Below the pieces are notes generated by a model, which saw only the letters and a program-made list of their open reading frames with translations, ran no database searches and was not told where the DNA came from. DNA of 59,537 nucleotides from a virus. A program made the position numbers and the translations under genes. How positions within the stretch are numbered: the first letter of the stretch is position 1; the number at the start of each line of letters is the position of its first letter. The stretch covers positions 1 through 59,537 of IMG/VR virus record IMGVR_UViG_3300043640_000359; one strand, given 5' to 3'. Below are positions 6,949 to 14,841 of the stretch, one piece after another.

Positions 6949-7315
6949 GCCGCGCACACCGGGGTGGATTGTCCTCACGGGGTTGATCCTCGGGAGCTAC
7001 ACCGCGTTCATTGCCGGTCAGCGGCCGGACACGTGGTATCTGTACATCGGCATCCATGTCGTGGCGTCATGGGCCATGTTGCGGTGGTTCTTCGGTCCCG
7101 AGCCCACGCCAGTCCATCACTGCGACTGTGACTGTCATGGCGACGAGGACCGCGGCCACGCACCGGTGCTGCCACGACCGCTCATCACGCGTGCAGAGAT
7201 GGAACCGATCTGTGCGTGGGCACGGACACACTACGACATAGAGTTCACCGACGATCACCTAGCCCACTACGCCGACGCCATGGGCTTCCGCTACGTGCGA
7301 GAGGAGAAGACATGA
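6938..7315 (+). CDS. Two-helix membrane protein with Cys/His cluster
   Basis: 125 residues: hydrophobic helices at about 9-26 and 33-51, then HHCDCDCHGDED, a compact metal-binding-like cluster, and a soluble helical tail. It overlaps the previous gene by 11 bases. No family recognised. Confidence 0.65.
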   Translation: MTTRPRTPGWIVLTGLILGSYTAFIAGQRPDTWYLYIGIHVVASWAMLRWFFGPEPTPVHHCDCDCHGDEDRGHAPVLPRPLITRAEMEPICAWARTHYDIEFTDDHLAHYADAMGFRYVREEKT

Positions 7316-7887
7316 AGCTGACGTTCACGGTAACGATGGAGATCGACGATGCGGAGGTCGAGAAGAACAACACACGGCGCACGCGCCAGGGACGACAAGT
7401 GCTGTTGCCGCTCGACATTGCACGCGACGCGTTGGACCAGGGATGCCGACACAACTTCCACATTGCCTCGCACCGCATCGAAGAGGTGGACATGGGGATG
7501 GCCCGCGCGCCGCTGCCCAACGACAACCTCCTGTCGTTCGAACGGTTCACCAAGACGAACGTGGCCCGCTGCGAGGCGCACGCGCAGGCCATCACGGCGT
7601 GGGGACCCGATCAGTGGAGCAACGCCATGGCCGGCGAGACCGGTGAAGCCTGCAATCTCACCAAGAAGATGTCACGCATCTGGCCGGCCAACCAGTTCAA
7701 ACAGAGCTGGAACAAACCCGAGGACCAACGCATGGACACGTTGGTGCAGAAACTGAAACGCGAGATCGGCGATGTCGTCATCTACGCGGACCTGCTGGCC
7801 GTGCGCGTCAACCTCACGCTCGAGGATTGCGTGCGCACCAGCTTCAACGAGAAGTCAGCTGAGCTTGGTAGCGCTCATCTGCTGTAA
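7312..7887 (+). CDS. MazG-like nucleotide pyrophosphohydrolase
   Basis: 191 residues. The first 60 form a separate beta-rich segment. From about 85 on, the protein follows the all-alpha NTP pyrophosphatase pattern: [13 protein letters not shown] (metal-binding acidic pair) and later [16 protein letters not shown] (the conserved ExxD helix). Such enzymes cleave NTPs or dNTPs to monophosphate and pyrophosphate; phage versions are linked to dUTP/dCTP control or to lowering host ppGpp-type signals. The start ATG overlaps the previous stop. Substrate not determinable from sequence. Confidence 0.75.
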   Translation: MKLTFTVTMEIDDAEVEKNNTRRTRQGRQVLLPLDIARDALDQGCRHNFHIASHRIEEVDMGMARAPLPNDNLLSFERFTKTNVARCEAHAQAITAWGPDQWSNAMAGETGEACNLTKKMSRIWPANQFKQSWNKPEDQRMDTLVQKLKREIGDVVIYADLLAVRVNLTLEDCVRTSFNEKSAELGSAHLL

Positions 7888-7918
7888 GCCGTTCACCCGC
7901 TACCATCGGAGAGGCACC

Positions 7919-8599
7919 ATGCAACGTAGAATCGTTTGGATCAGCGTGCTCGTCGCGGCGCTCTACACCGTCGGAGCTGGCGCACAGAGCAACCCGTTCA
8001 GTTCGCCGCAGACCAACAACCCGCCGTCGTGCACCACCTGCCCGGCCGGACCCAAGGGCGACAAGGGCGACCGCGGCTATCAGGGCGTGAAGGGCGACCC
8101 CGGCCCGAAGGGGTCTACCGGCCCACAAGGACCCGCAGGGCCACAAGGACCGGCCGGTCCTATGGGTCCTCAGGGTCCCGAAGGCGTGGGGCTTCCTGGG
8201 CCACAGGGACCGCAAGGACCTCCGGGATCGGCCACGCCGCTCAACCCGCCCACGGTGGACCCGCGCTTCGGCCATATCGACCGGCGCATTCCGCCGCTGG
8301 GCGCAATCGATGTCGTGGAAACCATCTGGCGCTTCGACACCGGCATCAACGACCTGATCATCATGTATCGCGGCGTGGACGCGACACCCACGCGCGCCGC
8401 ATCCCCAGGGATCGTGGCTGTGGTGGACAACAACCGACCCATCCCCTGCTACCAGATGATCAGTCGCGGTGGTGAAGGGGGACGTGTGTGGGATCGCATC
8501 AACCCGCACACCATCCGGCAGTTCAACTACTTCGACAACGAAACCGGCTACTGGTGCATCCTGCCGTGGGACGTCACGCTGCCCTGCACCCCGTTCTAA
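7919..8599 (+). CDS. Secreted collagen-like repeat protein
   Basis: 226 residues. A Sec signal peptide (basic MQRR, hydrophobic core to about 18, small residues AGA before the likely cut near 22) is followed by a Ser/Asn linker and about 20 Gly-X-Y triplets (44-103, one register break near residue 90). A C-terminal domain of about 120 residues has two Cys pairs (37/40 or 41 and 186/213). Collagen-like phage proteins are usually tail fibres without signal peptides; here the gene lies among early genes and has one, so the product is probably exported, perhaps as a trimer. The RBS GGAGAGG lies seven bases upstream. Confidence 0.75.
   Translation: MQRRIVWISVLVAALYTVGAGAQSNPFSSPQTNNPPSCTTCPAGPKGDKGDRGYQGVKGDPGPKGSTGPQGPAGPQGPAGPMGPQGPEGVGLPGPQGPQGPPGSATPLNPPTVDPRFGHIDRRIPPLGAIDVVETIWRFDTGINDLIIMYRGVDATPTRAASPGIVAVVDNNRPIPCYQMISRGGEGGRVWDRINPHTIRQFNYFDNETGYWCILPWDVTLPCTPF
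8048..8227 (+). repeat. Gly-X-Y coding repeat
   Basis: Nine-base units encode about 20 collagen-type triplets rich in GPQ, GPA and GPK. One residue is missing near position 8187, which shifts the Gly register once. Such tracts are prone to length change. Confidence 0.8.
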
Positions 8600-8607
8600 G
8601 AAAGGAT

Positions 8608-8787
8608 ATGCCCGAGCACGAGCAGGTGCGGGTCACACGAGCGCTGTTACAGGCGCGCACCGCACTTCGCTTGTGCCGACAGGCGGCTCTGGAGTATGAC
8701 GATCCGTTTCTCCGTGAGACGACCACACAAGCCATCGAGGCTATCGGCGTCAACCTCGACCGGCGTCACCGCTATCACCGGCCGTAG
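8608..8787 (+). CDS. Hypothetical small helical protein
   Basis: 59 residues, basic and helical, with start ATG 8608 preceded by AAAGGA. A short gap with a TATACT box (8792-8797) follows, so the next gene may have its own weak promoter. No function recognised. Confidence 0.55.
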   Translation: MPEHEQVRVTRALLQARTALRLCRQAALEYDDPFLRETTTQAIEAIGVNLDRRHRYHRP

Positions 8788-8836
8788 GCTCTATACTAGA
8801 GCGTGAACCGTCCACTCGGATACAGAAGGAGCGCAA

Positions 8837-9163
8837 GTGAATCGACCGACGACGTCCGTCTCGGGTCAGCCCATTGTCATGCAGCCGTTGGAAGAGCAAG
8901 GCTCTGTCACCGTGCTGCGCATTTTGGAACGTCTCAACGGTGGCATGATGATGCCCATGCATCCGTTGGCTCCCATCACCAAACCTGAAGACATCGCGGC
9001 CGTCGTGGCCGAGATCGAAGCCGCCATGGGTGTGCCACTCAGCGACGAGCAGTTCGCCAAGGATGTCGAGGTGTGGCCCACGCAAACCGTGAGCGACGTC
9101 CTGCAGCTGTGGAAGGTGCGCGCTGGAGAAGCGCGGCCGAAACCAGATCAGGCCGACGCGTGA
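8837..9163 (+). CDS. Hypothetical protein
   Basis: 108 residues from GTG 8837 with AAGGAG at 8826-8831. The N-terminal third is beta-like with a Met-rich turn (GGMMMPMHPL); the C-terminal part is helical and acidic. GTGA overlap with the next gene. No known domain. Confidence 0.65.
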   Translation: MNRPTTSVSGQPIVMQPLEEQGSVTVLRILERLNGGMMMPMHPLAPITKPEDIAAVVAEIEAAMGVPLSDEQFAKDVEVWPTQTVSDVLQLWKVRAGEARPKPDQADA

Positions 9164-9372
9164 CGATTGATCTCGGACCAATGTTCGTGGTGTTTGCCGA
9201 TATGGCGCGCATCGTGCGTGACTATACGCAAGCCTGCGAGCAGACCGCCGAGAAATGGAACCGCTGGGCCGCAACCCCCGAGGCTCAGCGGATTCTTCGC
9301 AAGTGGCGATGGCAGGAACGCTATCGTCGTCGGTATGAACGGAGACGCCATGGCCTGGTCCGAACCAAGTGA
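9160..9372 (+). CDS. Hypothetical basic helical protein
   Basis: 70 residues from GTG 9160 (GTGA overlap). The C-terminal 30 residues are extremely Arg-rich (RYRRRYERRRHG), suggesting nucleic-acid binding. The last 23 bases overlap the next gene. The function is unknown. Confidence 0.55.
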   Translation: MTIDLGPMFVVFADMARIVRDYTQACEQTAEKWNRWAATPEAQRILRKWRWQERYRRRYERRRHGLVRTK

Positions 9373-9607
9373 GCCGGTCCCCGCCGCTGTAAAAGCGGTG
9401 GAGCTCGACGATATTGCCGCACTGCACCGAAAGATCACGACCGCGCGCCAGGTGGTAGGAGATGCCAAGGCCCACCTCACCGACGCGCAGACCACCCTCC
9501 GTACCGCAGAGAGCGCACACTACCGCGCCGAGAACGACGTGGAGTTCCTCTGCGACGAAATGAAAAAGCTACTGGCTCGGTATTCCGCCGAGCACCTGGG
9601 AGAGTAA
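9350..9607 (+). CDS. Hypothetical coiled-coil protein
   Basis: 85 residues, mostly one long heptad-rich helix (residues 20-80). ATG 9350 is preferred because GGAG lies five bases upstream; ATG 9335 would add five residues. It is directly followed by the next gene with no gap. Confidence 0.6.
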   Translation: MAWSEPSEPVPAAVKAVELDDIAALHRKITTARQVVGDAKAHLTDAQTTLRTAESAHYRAENDVEFLCDEMKKLLARYSAEHLGE

Positions 9608-9994
9608 ATGCATCCTGCACAGCCTCGGAAACTCCACAAGCGGTGGTCGCCCAGCCGGTATCGTCGCCGGCTCAAACGACAGGACCTCCGCGCGCCGGCT
9701 CGCTCGCGATGGGAAGCCGATGAACTCCTCCGCGCCACCGAACGCACGAAGACCTCCTGGCGCGAGAAGATCCTCGCCGCAGCGAAGTCGGTGCGTGAGA
9801 GCGGCGTCAAGATGTTGGTGGCGCTCACCTCACGCAAGGACCGCGCCGTGTCCGCACCCAAGGCCACCTGCCCGCGCTGCACCGGCCGGCTGCGTTCGGC
9901 ATCCTACGAGATCCCCACGTGGAGCTGCGACAGTTGCGGCCGCATGTGGCGGTTGTTCAACGGGGAGCTGGGACGCTTCGAGCCATGGCGCTAA
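9608..9994 (+). CDS. Basic zinc-ribbon protein
   Basis: 128 residues. The first 80 are rich in Arg and Lys and probably bind nucleic acid. The C-terminal CPRC and CDSC motifs (about 89-92 and 106-109) form a zinc ribbon. Such proteins in phage early regions can bind RNA polymerase or DNA, but no specific match is claimed. Confidence 0.65.
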   Translation: MHPAQPRKLHKRWSPSRYRRRLKRQDLRAPARSRWEADELLRATERTKTSWREKILAAAKSVRESGVKMLVALTSRKDRAVSAPKATCPRCTGRLRSASYEIPTWSCDSCGRMWRLFNGELGRFEPWR

Positions 9995-10317
9995 CCCCCG
10001 AAGAAGCCGCGGTGCAACTGCAGCATCTAGCACTCGATCACCACGACGAGGTGGATGTCGTCAGTCGCCGTCTCCCGCGGCTCATCGACACCGAGACGCC
10101 GGATGTGGTCGCCGAGGCTCGGCACGACATGCAGGAGAACGCACAGGACGCGTTGGCCTGCGAGATGGGCAGTGGCGCGTTGATGGCCGCGCTCGACTAC
10201 GCGGCCAAGATTCGATTCCTCCTCGACACCTACACACTATGGGGCGAGGACGGACACTTCACCTTCGCAGACGGAGACACATGGGAACGCTCGCCGCCGA
10301 AGACCTCCTCCGTCTGA
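9985..10317 (+). CDS. Hypothetical helical protein
   Basis: 110 residues, acidic and helical over the first 90, with a short tail. The start overlaps the previous gene by ten bases and the end overlaps the next start by 37 bases. No function recognised. Confidence 0.6.
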   Translation: MALTPEEAAVQLQHLALDHHDEVDVVSRRLPRLIDTETPDVVAEARHDMQENAQDALACEMGSGALMAALDYAAKIRFLLDTYTLWGEDGHFTFADGDTWERSPPKTSSV

Positions 10318-10649
10318 GGACGGCGTTCCCCGCGCCACTGCCGTGGGATCATCTCCGCGGCCGGTACGAACTGTACATCGTCCACCACCCGAGCAACGCG
10401 CTGTTGGCTCCGGTGGTGGGCGCTGACGGGATCACCCCGTTGGTGCTGTTGGAACAGGATGCGCACTACAGTGTCCACCGCCAATCGACCCGACGACACT
10501 ACGTGTTCATCCGGGAGTGGTACATGCGGACCATCCTGGACATCAACGAGCGGGTATGGGACGGCTCCAAGAGTCCACTGTGGCTCCGGGAGCTGTCCAC
10601 CGACGACATTGCCAGTATGATTGCGTGGAGGAGCGGACATGGAGTCTGA
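10281..10649 (+). CDS. Hypothetical protein
   Basis: 122 residues, alpha/beta with many aromatics. ATG 10281 is preceded by CGGAGACAC (GGAG five bases upstream). No domain recognised. Confidence 0.6.
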   Translation: MGTLAAEDLLRLRTAFPAPLPWDHLRGRYELYIVHHPSNALLAPVVGADGITPLVLLEQDAHYSVHRQSTRRHYVFIREWYMRTILDINERVWDGSKSPLWLRELSTDDIASMIAWRSGHGV

Positions 10650-10794
10650 GACGGATCGACTCGAACGGTATGCCTTTGAACTCTTCAAGCGGTTGTGGGC
10701 TACCAACGCACCGACCTCGTCCGCGCTCACGGTGAAGAAATGCATCGACGCCGCAAAGATCTTCATCACGATGATCGATGAGACCAAGCGATGA
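10639..10794 (+). CDS. Very small hypothetical helical protein
   Basis: 51 residues in a frame not used by its neighbours. ATG 10639 has GGAGGAG just upstream (10627-10633), and the TGA stop overlaps the next ATG (10791). The 11-base and 4-base overlaps on either side and a clean ribosome site support it as a real gene. It is charged, helical and has one Cys; function unknown. Confidence 0.6.
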   Translation: MESETDRLERYAFELFKRLWATNAPTSSALTVKKCIDAAKIFITMIDETKR

Positions 10795-11096
10795 CCGGGA
10801 CGCTTTGGATCAACGGGCATCCGTACACCACGACGTACTTGAGTCCGTGGTGTACGGAACCGCGAGAGCTAGAGCTTGGCGCGTGGGATGTGATTGCCGA
10901 AGTCGCGCGCGTGCAACCCGGTTTCACCATCAAACGATTCAAGGGTCACACGGCCGGTAAAACGTTTCGTGTGATGTGGCTCGGAGAGACCGGGTTGCGT
11001 CACGGCACGGCACACCTCCGAATGGTGGAGCCGAAGGCAGACTTTCTCGTGGTCACCTTCGTGGGCACGGGACCGCTACGGAGTACACGTCAATGA
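10791..11096 (+). CDS. Hypothetical beta-rich protein
   Basis: 101 residues, strand-rich, coupled by ATGA on both sides. No domain recognised. Confidence 0.6.
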   Translation: MTGTLWINGHPYTTTYLSPWCTEPRELELGAWDVIAEVARVQPGFTIKRFKGHTAGKTFRVMWLGETGLRHGTAHLRMVEPKADFLVVTFVGTGPLRSTRQ

Positions 11097-11269
11097 ACAA
11101 ACCAGTCCAAGTGGTGGACGAGTGCGATGTTTGCCGGCGACCGGTGGAACGTCCCTGGCCCAACCAAATATGCACACGGTGCAATCGTGCACTGTGCGGT
11201 AGTGATCACTGCGCACTGCGGCACGTCGAGCGCTGCGGCAATCGGAAACGTACCGATGGCGCTGAATAG
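11093..11269 (+). CDS. Small zinc-finger protein
   Basis: 58 residues. CDVC, CTRC, then Cys, Cys/His and a final Cys give an eight-ligand RING/treble-clef-like arrangement covering most of the protein. ATGA overlap upstream. Probably a protein- or nucleic-acid-binding adaptor. Confidence 0.6.
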   Translation: MNKPVQVVDECDVCRRPVERPWPNQICTRCNRALCGSDHCALRHVERCGNRKRTDGAE

Positions 11270-11762
11270 CAAAGAGATGCGGGTCGCGCATCTGCAACGC
11301 GCGGCCAAACGCCGGCACCACAGATGCAAGCTGCATGGCAAACCGAATGTCTTGTGCTTGCACTGTGGACGCACCACGTGTCCGTGGTGTCTGCCGGCGT
11401 GTCGCTGGTGCGGACAGACGATCCTCCTCCCAGAGATCGCGCCGCGCTCGAACTTCACGGCCAACGGCACCATCACGCAGAAGCCGGCCGTGGATATGAA
11501 CAACCTCCCTCCGCACATCGCGGAGCTCTACACCACGTTCCTCAAACCACGTGGCGCGTTGCGCATCGAGCTTCATCCGGATAGCGGCGGATGGTTGGCC
11601 ATCTTCCCGTATCAGCTTCCACCCTACGTCAGCGCGGGATCTCTGCTCGACGCGTTGACACTCGATGCGCCGGCCGGCTGGGCACCTACCAGCTTCGGCG
11701 CGGGCCGACGGTTCGCACCAGATGATTGGTTTGTTAGTTTTCACTATGAGGTTGCCCCATGA
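11256..11762 (+). CDS. Protein with N-terminal double CXXC zinc module
   Basis: 168 residues. Residues 24-52 hold a Cys/His set with CLHC, CPWC and CRWC, immediately after a basic helix. The remaining 110 residues are an alpha/beta domain with many aromatics that I do not recognise. It overlaps the small zinc-finger gene upstream by 14 bases; the two may act together. Confidence 0.6.
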   Translation: MALNSKEMRVAHLQRAAKRRHHRCKLHGKPNVLCLHCGRTTCPWCLPACRWCGQTILLPEIAPRSNFTANGTITQKPAVDMNNLPPHIAELYTTFLKPRGALRIELHPDSGGWLAIFPYQLPPYVSAGSLLDALTLDAPAGWAPTSFGAGRRFAPDDWFVSFHYEVAP

Positions 11763-11860
11763 GATGGATTGTGATGGGCCTGATCATCGTGATCGTGGCT
11801 GCACTCGTGTCGGTCCTCGAGATGTCGCGGCGCAACGGCCGTGATCAGGATCCCTGGTGA
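11759..11860 (+). CDS. Tiny single-pass membrane peptide
   Basis: 33 residues. The ATG overlaps the previous stop (ATGA) and the stop overlaps the next GTG (GTGATG). One hydrophobic helix (residues 3-20) is followed by a charged tail. Tight coupling on both sides is the main support. The function is unknown. Confidence 0.5.
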   Translation: MRWIVMGLIIVIVAALVSVLEMSRRNGRDQDPW

Positions 11861-12153
11861 TGTTGCAGCTCAAGGAGTATCGTGTCCCGCTGCCCACCAC
11901 GAACGACAGCCGCACCATGTTGGACCTGCCGCTGCCGGCGAAGCTGATGGGCCTTACATGGGACGAACGCACGGGACTGTCCGTGTCGGCCTTCGTGAAC
12001 CCGGAGTTGCCCACCGAGAGTGTGCCACTCTACATCTGGACCTACGGTGAGGAGCTGCCCGTCGGCGCGGACACCATGCCGCTGGTCGGGTTCTTCACCA
12101 CCAACCAGGGACTCCGGTGCCTGGTGTTCGACGCCAGGGTGGTGTTTTCCTAG
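11857..12153 (+). CDS. DUF7352-like phage protein
   Basis: 98 residues, all-beta. The layout (short opening strand, LPLPAKLMGLTWD, a middle strand pair, then GFFTTNQGLRCLVFDA at the end) resembles small phage proteins of the DUF7352 type, whose role is unknown. It starts at GTG 11857 and is the last gene before promoter P2, so it probably ends the first early transcript block. Confidence 0.6.
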   Translation: MMLQLKEYRVPLPTTNDSRTMLDLPLPAKLMGLTWDERTGLSVSAFVNPELPTESVPLYIWTYGEELPVGADTMPLVGFFTTNQGLRCLVFDARVVFS

Positions 12154-12175
12154 GAATCACCACTGATAATTTCTG

Positions 12176-12220
12176 TTGCACACGGTGGTGATTTGAGCGA
12201 TAATAGTTTTCGTTGGCGGC
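12176..12220 (+). promoter_or_regulatory. Early promoter P2
   Basis: -35 TTGCAC at 12176-12181, 17-base spacer, -10 GATAAT at 12199-12204. The spacer word GGTGGTGATTTGAG and the downstream word TTTCGTTGGCGGC are shared with P3, and most of them with P1. A GGAACG-type leader follows at 12236. Confidence 0.8.
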
Positions 12221-12235
12221 ATTCAGCCGCGGCGA

Positions 12236-12254
12236 AACGAACGGAGCGGAACGA
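12236..12254 (+). promoter_or_regulatory. GGAACG-repeat leader, copy 2
   Basis: AACGGAGCGGAACG before ATG 12257; GGAG lies ten bases from the start codon. Same element as at 1358. Confidence 0.6.
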
Positions 12255-12256
12255 CA

Positions 12257-12802
12257 ATGGCGATCACCAAGACGGTCTTCAGCAACCTCGAAATCGGAAC
12301 CAAGTTCACCCTGGCGGACGAGACCGTCGAGCATGTGAAGGTTGCAGAGACGCGCGGGTCCTACACGGACCTCAATGGCAAGCCGGCAACGGCGCACATC
12401 AAAAAGACCGCCGTGGTGAGCGTGTTCCGGCCCGACCCGACACCCGAGGAGCTTGCCGCGCAACAGGACCGCTGGGTGCGGCGCTTCTTCAAGAGCGAGA
12501 TCGAGAGCACGCTTGAGATCATCCAGAAGTTCAAGGACAATCTGGAGCAGAACCCGGCCTACGCCTTCGAGTGGTGCGACCTCGCCGCGGAAGCTGCGGC
12601 CAAGATGGACACCTACGTTCGCTTGCAGTCGCTCTACGAGGACCAGGGTCTGGACGTCACCTACAACGAGGCGATGAAGATGGCGTTGCAGAACGCCAAG
12701 TATCCCTCGCGCTCCACCAGCGTGATGACCAACTACGCCAAGGAGTGCAAGACCGCCGCGTTCGCGGAGTTCGCGGAGAAGTTCGCGCCGCGCAACCGCT
12801 AA
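12257..12802 (+). CDS. Hypothetical protein, first gene after P2
   Basis: 181 residues. The first 60 form a beta-rich unit that could be a small barrel; the rest is helical and charged, with a Lys/Ala/Phe-rich end. It has its own strong promoter and leader, so it is expected to be abundant early. No family recognised. Confidence 0.7.
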   Translation: MAITKTVFSNLEIGTKFTLADETVEHVKVAETRGSYTDLNGKPATAHIKKTAVVSVFRPDPTPEELAAQQDRWVRRFFKSEIESTLEIIQKFKDNLEQNPAYAFEWCDLAAEAAAKMDTYVRLQSLYEDQGLDVTYNEAMKMALQNAKYPSRSTSVMTNYAKECKTAAFAEFAEKFAPRNR

Positions 12803-12847
12803 TTCTCTACCCCGGCCGGGTTGCCTCTGGACCCGGCCACGCTTCTC

Positions 12848-12872
12848 AACGGAACGGAACGACCGGAGCGAC
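12848..12872 (+). promoter_or_regulatory. GGAACG-repeat leader, copy 3
   Basis: Two GGAAC words plus GGAG, eight bases before ATG 12877. No promoter of the P1-P3 type lies between this gene and the previous one, so the leader is not just part of the promoter cassette. Confidence 0.55.
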
Positions 12873-12876
12873 CGCC

Positions 12877-13689
12877 ATGATCCCCGACGAGACCAACAAA
12901 GACGCCGCACGACAGAAGGTGATCGACCGCTTGGCGAAACTGAAGCGCCATGCCGAGAGCGCCGAGAAGATTGGCAGCGAAGCGGAGGCACAAGCCTTCG
13001 CGGCCATGGTCCAACAGTTGCTGCTGAAGCACAACCTGGACATGACCGATCTCGAATACGAGGCCACGGTCGACGCCGAGCCGGTGGGTGTCCACTACAT
13101 CAACTACGCCAAGCATCCGCGCGTGAAGATCCGCCACACCCGCGTGCTGTGGATCGAACAGCTGGCCGGCGTCATCGCGCGTGCCCATCACTGCAGGATA
13201 CTGACGCATAGCGGCACGTCGCGGGTATCGTTGATCGGGCGGAAAAGCAACTGCGAGATCGCCGAGTATATGTTCGTGGTGATGCAACGCCAGATGGAAC
13301 GCATCAGCCACGCCGCGTGGTGGGCCGCACATCGCGAGCGACTCAAGAACGGCCTGACCAACGAAGACGCCCGCGCCGAGCTACTCGGCTTCCGCTCCGC
13401 CTTCCTCTCCGGCTTCATCGCGCGCTTGGAAGAGCGCTACAACGAAGAGCGCCGCACTACCGAGCAGAGCTACAGCAGCGGATGGGCGCTGATGCGGCTG
13501 GACATGAAGCCGGTGGACGACTTCATCGAGGCGCAGCATAAGAGCAAGAACTTCGGTACGGCCGGTCGCCTGACCCGCCGCGTGTCGACACACGCCGAAG
13601 GCCATCGTGCCGGCCGCAACGCGGCGGACGACGCCATCCTCAAAGCCAAGGCCATGAAAGACGGAGGTGCCAAAAAGCTCACCGAATAG
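12877..13689 (+). CDS. DUF2786/DUF7168 domain protein
   Basis: 270 residues. Residues 13-60 match the DUF2786 pattern (KVIDRLAKLKRHAES, then EAEAQAFAAMVQQLLLKHNL). The following domain of about 170 residues with many aromatics and basic residues is of the type usually paired with it in phage and plasmid genes (DUF7168). The molecular role is unknown; the family is common in early regions and on mobile elements. The start is fixed by the GGAACG leader. Confidence 0.8.
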   Translation: MIPDETNKDAARQKVIDRLAKLKRHAESAEKIGSEAEAQAFAAMVQQLLLKHNLDMTDLEYEATVDAEPVGVHYINYAKHPRVKIRHTRVLWIEQLAGVIARAHHCRILTHSGTSRVSLIGRKSNCEIAEYMFVVMQRQMERISHAAWWAAHRERLKNGLTNEDARAELLGFRSAFLSGFIARLEERYNEERRTTEQSYSSGWALMRLDMKPVDDFIEAQHKSKNFGTAGRLTRRVSTHAEGHRAGRNAADDAILKAKAMKDGGAKKLTE

Positions 13690-13705
13690 GGTGGTAAAAT
13701 ACATG

Positions 13706-13752
13706 TTGACACCCGGTGGTGATTTGAGAGACAATGAGTTTCGTTGGCGGCG
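13706..13752 (+). promoter_or_regulatory. Early promoter P3
   Basis: Consensus -35 TTGACA at 13706-13711, 18-base spacer, -10 GACAAT at 13730-13735. Followed by TTTCGTTGGCGGC as in P2. An ATG at 13734 lies inside the -10 region and therefore cannot be the start of the next gene. Confidence 0.8.
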
Positions 13753-13772
13753 ATGAGGGCGACGACACACAG

Positions 13773-13788
13773 AACGGAACGGAGACGA
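13773..13788 (+). promoter_or_regulatory. GGAACG-repeat leader, copy 4
   Basis: AACGGAACGGAGACG before ATG 13791, with GGAG six bases from the start codon. It decides the start at 13791. Confidence 0.55.
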
Positions 13789-13790
13789 AC

Positions 13791-14066
13791 ATGTTGGCAC
13801 TCACACTCAAGATCAACGGCATCGACCACAACGGCTTCACCGGCCGCACCTTGCATCCCACCGACGACATGATCGGCCAGGACGCTCAGGTGATGAAGAT
13901 GGAGCAGTTCTGCGAGAGCGGCGAACCAATGCAGCCGGCCAACGACAGTCAGAACCACGGCATGTATCCCTACACCGTGTTTCTCGCGCAACTGTCCGAC
14001 GGCCGCTTGGTGGAGCTGATCGATACCGAGATCGAAGTCGTCGTGTGCCAGGAGCAGGTGTACTAG
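13791..14066 (+). CDS. Hypothetical protein, first gene after P3
   Basis: 91 residues, beta-rich and acidic with two Cys. The start is fixed by the P3 cassette and leader. Its promoter position predicts high early expression. No family recognised. Confidence 0.7.
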   Translation: MLALTLKINGIDHNGFTGRTLHPTDDMIGQDAQVMKMEQFCESGEPMQPANDSQNHGMYPYTVFLAQLSDGRLVELIDTEIEVVVCQEQVY

Positions 14067-14068
14067 TC

Positions 14069-14281
14069 ATGGCACGCGCCGGGGTCCAGAGCGGAGAGAC
14101 GGAGGTCGTGGTCGTGGACTACGCCTCCCTCCGGTGCCCACAGTGCCGCACGCCGTTGCAGGTGCTGCGCAATGTGGAGGTCGAGTTGCCGGCGGAGCGG
14201 TATAGCTGGGAGCACGAGAGCCGCCGCTTCCGCACCCGCAGCACGGTGTTGGTGTGCCCGAGTTGCGAACACGCGGAGTAG
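14069..14281 (+). CDS. Small zinc-ribbon protein
   Basis: 70 residues: CPQC near residue 23 and CPSC near residue 65, separated by a beta-rich loop, a standard zinc-ribbon layout. The ATG lies two bases after the previous stop. Confidence 0.65.
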   Translation: MARAGVQSGETEVVVVDYASLRCPQCRTPLQVLRNVEVELPAERYSWEHESRRFRTRSTVLVCPSCEHAE

Positions 14282-14293
14282 GGAGGACAACCA

Positions 14294-14512
14294 GTGGATG
14301 AACTCGAAGCGGTGAAGCTTGTGGGTCGGTTGATTCGTGCAACGAGCGAGAGCACGAAGGCCGTCAACGGTATGCGACGCGGCGAGAAGAGTTGCGCCAA
14401 GGAGGAATTTGCGGCAGCGAAGGCAGTGCTGCGAGAGCTGATCGGTGCTAACCGGAAGTGGAAGCCCGACACTGGTTTGGATGCACTAACGCACGAAGCG
14501 TTGCGCGGCTAG
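14294..14512 (+). CDS. Hypothetical small helical protein
   Basis: 72 residues, all helix, Lys/Ala-rich. GTG start with GGGAGG eight bases upstream. No function recognised. Confidence 0.6.
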   Translation: MDELEAVKLVGRLIRATSESTKAVNGMRRGEKSCAKEEFAAAKAVLRELIGANRKWKPDTGLDALTHEALRG

Positions 14513-14565
14513 AACTTCGGTGTTGCCAAACGGAAGTGGTTGAGCGAAACTAAGCGTCCCGATAG

Positions 14566-14587
14566 GACGAACGGAGCGAACGGAACG
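14566..14587 (+). promoter_or_regulatory. GGAACG-repeat leader, copy 5
   Basis: GGACGAACGGAGCGAACGGA and then ACG directly before ATG 14588. It supports that ATG over an upstream TTG at 14540. Confidence 0.55.
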
Positions 14588-14764
14588 ATGGCGACCAAGC
14601 GGAGAACCTTCACATGTCCCGAGTGCGGCCAGAGCTACGACAGCAGAGCGCCGCGCGTGCAGTGCAAGAGCGCGCAACACGAGGACCGCGTCGTGCCGTG
14701 CAACCTGAAGTCGCTGCAACCGCTGCGCGACCGCGTGGCACCGTTGCCACCCACTCGGGTCTAA
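14588..14764 (+). CDS. Small zinc-finger protein
   Basis: 58 residues. CPEC at 11-14, then Cys, His and Cys (C..H....C), would bind one zinc. The ORF opens with a GGAACG leader. The next 76 bases up to 14842 hold no obvious gene. Confidence 0.6.
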   Translation: MATKRRTFTCPECGQSYDSRAPRVQCKSAQHEDRVVPCNLKSLQPLRDRVAPLPPTRV

Positions 14765-14841
14765 CGCTTCGGCTGCATCCGTTTCCGTTCCGCGGCGTGC
14801 TCCGACTCTACCCGAGTCCCGTGCACCCCGGCACCCTGGTG

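Noticed and set aside
8769-8797. Promoter at TATACT (8792-8797)
   Set aside because: The -10 box is good but no fitting -35 is seen 16-18 bases upstream and the conserved P1-P3 spacer is missing.
13734-13791. Upstream ATG for the first gene after P3
   Set aside because: It lies within the -10 box of P3 and would not be in the transcript; ATG 13791 follows the leader.
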